DNA of 64,000 nucleotides from Eretmocerus hayati. Its lineage: Eukaryota; Arthropoda; Insecta; Hymenoptera; Aphelinidae. Shown here in pieces: positions 60,012 to 64,000 of the stretch (position 1 is the stretch's first letter; every line of letters starts with the position of its first letter). A program made the position numbers and the translations under genes. The stretch is from positions 150,169,121 through 150,233,120 of the forward strand of contig CM056742.1 in the NCBI GenBank assembly GCA_029851415.1, given 5' to 3'. The notes below the pieces were generated by a model, which saw nothing but the letters and a program-made list of their open reading frames with translations, made no database searches and was not told the origin of the DNA.

Positions 60012-63000
60012 TGCTGATTAATTAGCTCGCAAAGGCCAACTCATAAAAATTCACATCATTTGAAATTCCCGCGAGCAAGGAAATCAGGATCGTTCATGCC
60101 GATCGAGTGATAAATCAATCCAATATTCAAATCGCCATAATCATCATGATAAGGAAACAATTCCGATAAATTTCGGGATCGAGTCAAGCAAACACCACGG
60201 GTATCAACGAAATTCTGCGATAATCAAAATATATACATTTTATTATGAATCCTGCTTCTGAATGAAATCGGTCGTATTGAGTGAAAAAAACTCTGTAAAG
60301 GGTTCGATCAGCATCGGCAAGACGAATAATCGAAGCTCAATTTCATTTCATACATAGCTGCAACCTGTTGTCATCTTCAGGAAATTTTCGAAAATTTACA
60401 TCCCTCCCAGCAATTCAAGCCGATCTGATAGGACGTGAACGAATATACCACCCACGCACACACTCCCATCAAAAAAGTCCACCATTCCATTGTTTCATCA
60501 ATCCAAATTGCACTTCTAAATAGAAATCGTGTGGATAAAAATCGATTTTTGTACATTACCCTCCTACCGCGTACACTTTTTTTCGCGTGCATCGAACTGT
60601 ACTATATATTGAGGACGGTTCTATTGGTGCCAAAAATTTTTGGATGGTTCCCTCTACAAATATCCATTCTTGGGGAGTTCCTTCTTACAGAGAACCTCGG
60701 GCATACCTCTCTCAAAGTTCCAAGAGGAATGTGTTGATGATAATATGAAAAAACTATTATTTTACTGCAAGTGAGTCTTGTTATTATCTCTTATCTTCTG
60801 AATTTTCGATGGCTCAAAGTGAGGATTAACCATTTCCATTCGTGATAACCCCAAGAAAATGCCCAAAAGTTTTTGGTTAAAAAGAATTATTTGGAGGCTT
60901 TCCGCAAGGGAAGAATTATCCGGAAATAACTGTTGGAAGGAGTAATCCACGAATCTCATTAATGTATCCTTCCGAGTACTTTCGACCAAACATTTTGAGA
61001 AACCGTTCTGCTGAAATCTTGGAATAAAAATGTTCTCGTCTTCATTTTTTGGTCATTATTCTGTGAATTATCAATTTCAATTCACAAGAATGGGAGGTGC
61101 TTCTGCACTGGTTATTCGTACCTGCTAATTTTCATTAGGCAACTATAAAAAGCGGCCATCGTGCGGAGCGCATCATCATATTGTAGCAGTTATGCCCCGT
61201 GGAAGCGCCATTCTTGATGAATTTGAGGATTGAATGTAAAGAACTAGGAATGATATGATGGAAATGATAAAGAAATAGAAATGATATGATAGCAATGATA
61301 AATACAAATGACGTATATCTGAACTAAAGAATAATTCTTTCAAATTCATTTCCATTTGATCATCTCAAATTTTTTTCTTATGAGATGTACAAAAAAGCTC
61401 TACAACACTTGCAAGCATTCAAAATTGCGCGCCATTCTCACTAATGTGTGCTTCTCCGTTGGTGGGGGAACGGGGTGTTTGCGCATGGTCGCGGGCCCGC
61501 GGTCCGCGAGGGGCGATTGCAGTGATTGCGCAACATTGGGTCATCCCAGAGGCTCATCGAGAGATTGCGGTGCGGTGCATAGCAATTCGTAAATAAGCAG
61601 AATCAGCTCAATTATTAGGCTTTGTTTATCATTCTTGAAGTATTGAAATACCAAATACATGCAACCGAGTTGATAAATTCGGTTTTTGAAATTTGTGGTA
61701 AGATTGAACATGGTCAACTTCAAACGACATTCAAAAAAGACCCGCGCGTGATGGCGAGTTCCGTCATGCATCACCGCTGATGCGATGCGATTACAGAAGA
61801 AACGACGACGCGAAAAATTTTCGATTTCAGATATTTCAATGAAAGTGCGTCTAATCCAAGGTATTAAGGTTGCGAATGAAAGGTATTCAGAATCTACACA
61901 ATTTCAATACGGCAAGTGCATAGCTGCGATGCCGATTCAGTGACGAAAAGTATGATCGGAAAAAAAGAGGAGGTTGGAATCCTCGATCTAGCCGTATATG
62001 TTAGTTAGGTGTGCTGGAAAGGCTTCGCCATACTTTCAAGCACACCTACCGCTGTGCACAATAACCGCAATACAAGTGACACGTGCATCAGTAGCGCTTA
62101 TGGTAGTATGTGATGCATGCATATATATGTAGCACTTGCTCTGTAAAGTTGACAAAAGTATAATAACGGGAGCGATTGCGATGCCAATTACCATCGGCTC
62201 GGAGAAAAGTGGCGGTCCGTTGCAGTGGCTATAGGCTATATAGAGTACCTATACTCTGTCCTCAATTTTTCTCATCATTTTTTTTTTTTTTTTTGTTGCA
62301 ATTTGTCACACGACAGTCCAGTCAACGATATCTATATCGTTCATGGATTTGCGTGTGGCAAAATTGCGAATAATGCTCAATTATTTTCCCATTCTGCGCT
62401 CGCTCGCTCGCGAGTTTTAATTGAGATTTACTTATATCCCATTTCTCTGCTTCTGATGCTTCTACAGTTGCAGTAGAGCTGGACTTGGCTCTAATATATA
62501 TATTGAAATGTTGAATATATTTGAGAACTTTGGAGAGCTAATGGAAAAGTCGAATTCTACGATGAAAATTATTCTCTCGTGACTCTTTTGTGAAAACGTG
62601 AAATTAAACTCGTTTCATGATAATATCGTTGTTCCTCTTTCGACTTTTCCTCATCTTGAACGAATTACAGGCTCCTCGACGACTATTATACGACGACTTG
62701 AAGAAAACATTGCTTTTCTGATGTATAGATAGAGGAGGTGAGCACCTTGTGAAATGGTTATATTGTTTCCTTTCGTTTTGTCTCTCGCGTGTATAATGAA
62801 GATGGCGCGAGTTGTATATCCGCGAAAGTGACGAAAGTTGGCTCTCTTTTGCAGTAAGCCACATTGCTCTCAGTGAAAAAAGTTGCCATTGTGAATGATA
62901 CTGCTCACTTTTTTCTTTTTTCTTTTTTTTTTGTCGAATGACGCTCGACCAGAATTTATTCGCTAGGTATTCATCTGTTGGTGCCCAGTAAACTTTCAAA

Positions 63001-64000
63001 ATTTTTATAATCAGTTGCTGACTTTCGAATTTAGATTTTGATATCACATTCACTATCCTAATTCTTTCTAGTGAGATTTTTCACTTGTATGAAAAGGAAT
63101 TTCTCGGAAAATTTCTCGTTCCACTCGGATTTTGAGTGATATTTTTCACTGTGAAACTCTCCAATCAATTTTAAGACTATGTTTTGCCGTTCGTTCATTA
63201 CTAGTAGATCATTGTACATAATTCATTAAGAGAAAACTGGTAGGTTTTCTGTAAATGTTTGTTATCAGTATTCCGTTACACAGTTCTAACACAGGCACGC
63301 AGAGAAGTATGTTCAATTTTTTTTTCTTTTGTTATTAGTGAAACGATTTATTCTCGTTGTTGCCTACCCCGATTGAAATTAACCCAAGTGTAATACATTA
63401 CATTTTCAGGACGCTGAATGAAAAGAAACTAATTCATGGCCATGAACATTGTGTTACATCAGAATTAATTTTTACCTGGGTAAAAATGTGCTGTACAATA
63501 TTGATTTTGATACTTTTTTTCATGCCACTAGTTTGAAGTAAAATTTTGGACACGAACTGGACTTTTGTATTCTGGCAATCATGTCTATTATAGGAGCAAT
63601 TCTTTTTTGACTAATTTTTCATATTTTGGGTAAAGTAAATCACCACGAGATATTCTTAGTAGACATATTTTTCAAGCCGTTACGAGTCGAATAAGATTGA
63701 AAATTAGAAAATCGCGAGATCCACCGCTCCGGGGCGGATCCCGTTGCAGCCAATGTGTTAGAACCGTGGTGAAAAAAAACGTTTGATGTGGTTTCTGTTT
63801 TGTTTGTATTGCACGTGTATATGCACAAAAAGTGCCCCGCGAATTTCAAACAAAGAATAGGACAAAGCAATGCTGATGACGTCTCAAGACACTATAAACC
63901 TAAAAGTCGACTCTTCAACACGTACCATCATTTAACAAATACCAAACTCTGGCTGATGAAATGATGTACCTGTCTATTTCATTTTTTTCCCCAAAATCTA
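60012..64000. other. Upstream region, right edge
   Basis: It holds the second copy of the unclassified repeat (63540-63770) and a GC-rich patch at 61440-61570 with no recognised content. No exon is supported. Confidence 0.45.
63540..63770 (+). repeat. Unclassified dispersed repeat, copy 2
   Basis: Diverged copy of the sequence at 34180-34430 in the same orientation, ending in a GC-rich segment (ATCCACCGCTCCGGGGCGGA). No intact frame is present. Confidence 0.5.

Noticed and set aside
61356..61592. GC-rich 78-codon + strand frame with several cysteines
   Set aside because: There is no motif match, no splice context, and the GC-rich patch alone explains the lack of stops.

Overview
The window is eukaryotic and almost certainly from an insect. 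It is AT-rich, has no prokaryote-like gene packing, and carries short exons with canonical GT-AG borders separated by introns of 1-4 kb. The one gene I can place firmly is an orthologue of the RNA-binding protein gene couch potato (cpo; RBPMS family in vertebrates), on the minus strand. The order of insect cannot be read from the sequence; the style of the repeats would fit Hymenoptera, but this is a guess.

Layout, read in minus-strand gene order (right to left). From 64000 down to 21724 there is no exon I can support: about 42 kb of presumed 5' intron or upstream sequence, full of palindromic DNA-transposon debris and microsatellites. Seven coding exons follow: 21723-21646, 19534-19481, 15051-14989, 12651-12510, 8659-8526, 7536-7325 and 3954-3705. 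All splice phases agree (0,0,0,1,0,2) and the joined frame gives 310 residues after an unseen N-terminus. Exons 1-4 encode a first RRM, exon 5 a proline/histidine-rich linker, and exons 6-7 a second RRM. Exon 5 can also be read through to a stop at 8508 with an AATAAA at 8346-8341, so the locus probably makes one-RRM and two-RRM proteins. The last 3.7 kb at the left edge is 3' flank, with one weak candidate for a further terminal exon.

The repeats are the other main content. A 5'-truncated non-LTR retrotransposon sits at 16991-17557 with a near-perfect target duplication. Foldback or MITE-like elements with TIRs lie at 13763-14689, 20382-21592, 27258-27638, 27878-28298, 28904-35787 (434-bp arms, itself hosting other repeats), 31185-32499, 45220-45559, 49852-51185 and 59568-60011. 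A GTGTACCCAACTT-ended repeat family occurs at 18.4-19.2, 29.8-30.3 and 42.0-42.6 kb. No transposase could be read in any of them.

No tRNA, rRNA, CRISPR or operon-like structure was seen. I do not see a new multi-gene system. The points most worth a second look are the alternative C-termini and NAGNAG acceptor of cpo, the perfect 67-bp hairpin beside an exon, and the nested 6.9-kb foldback element.
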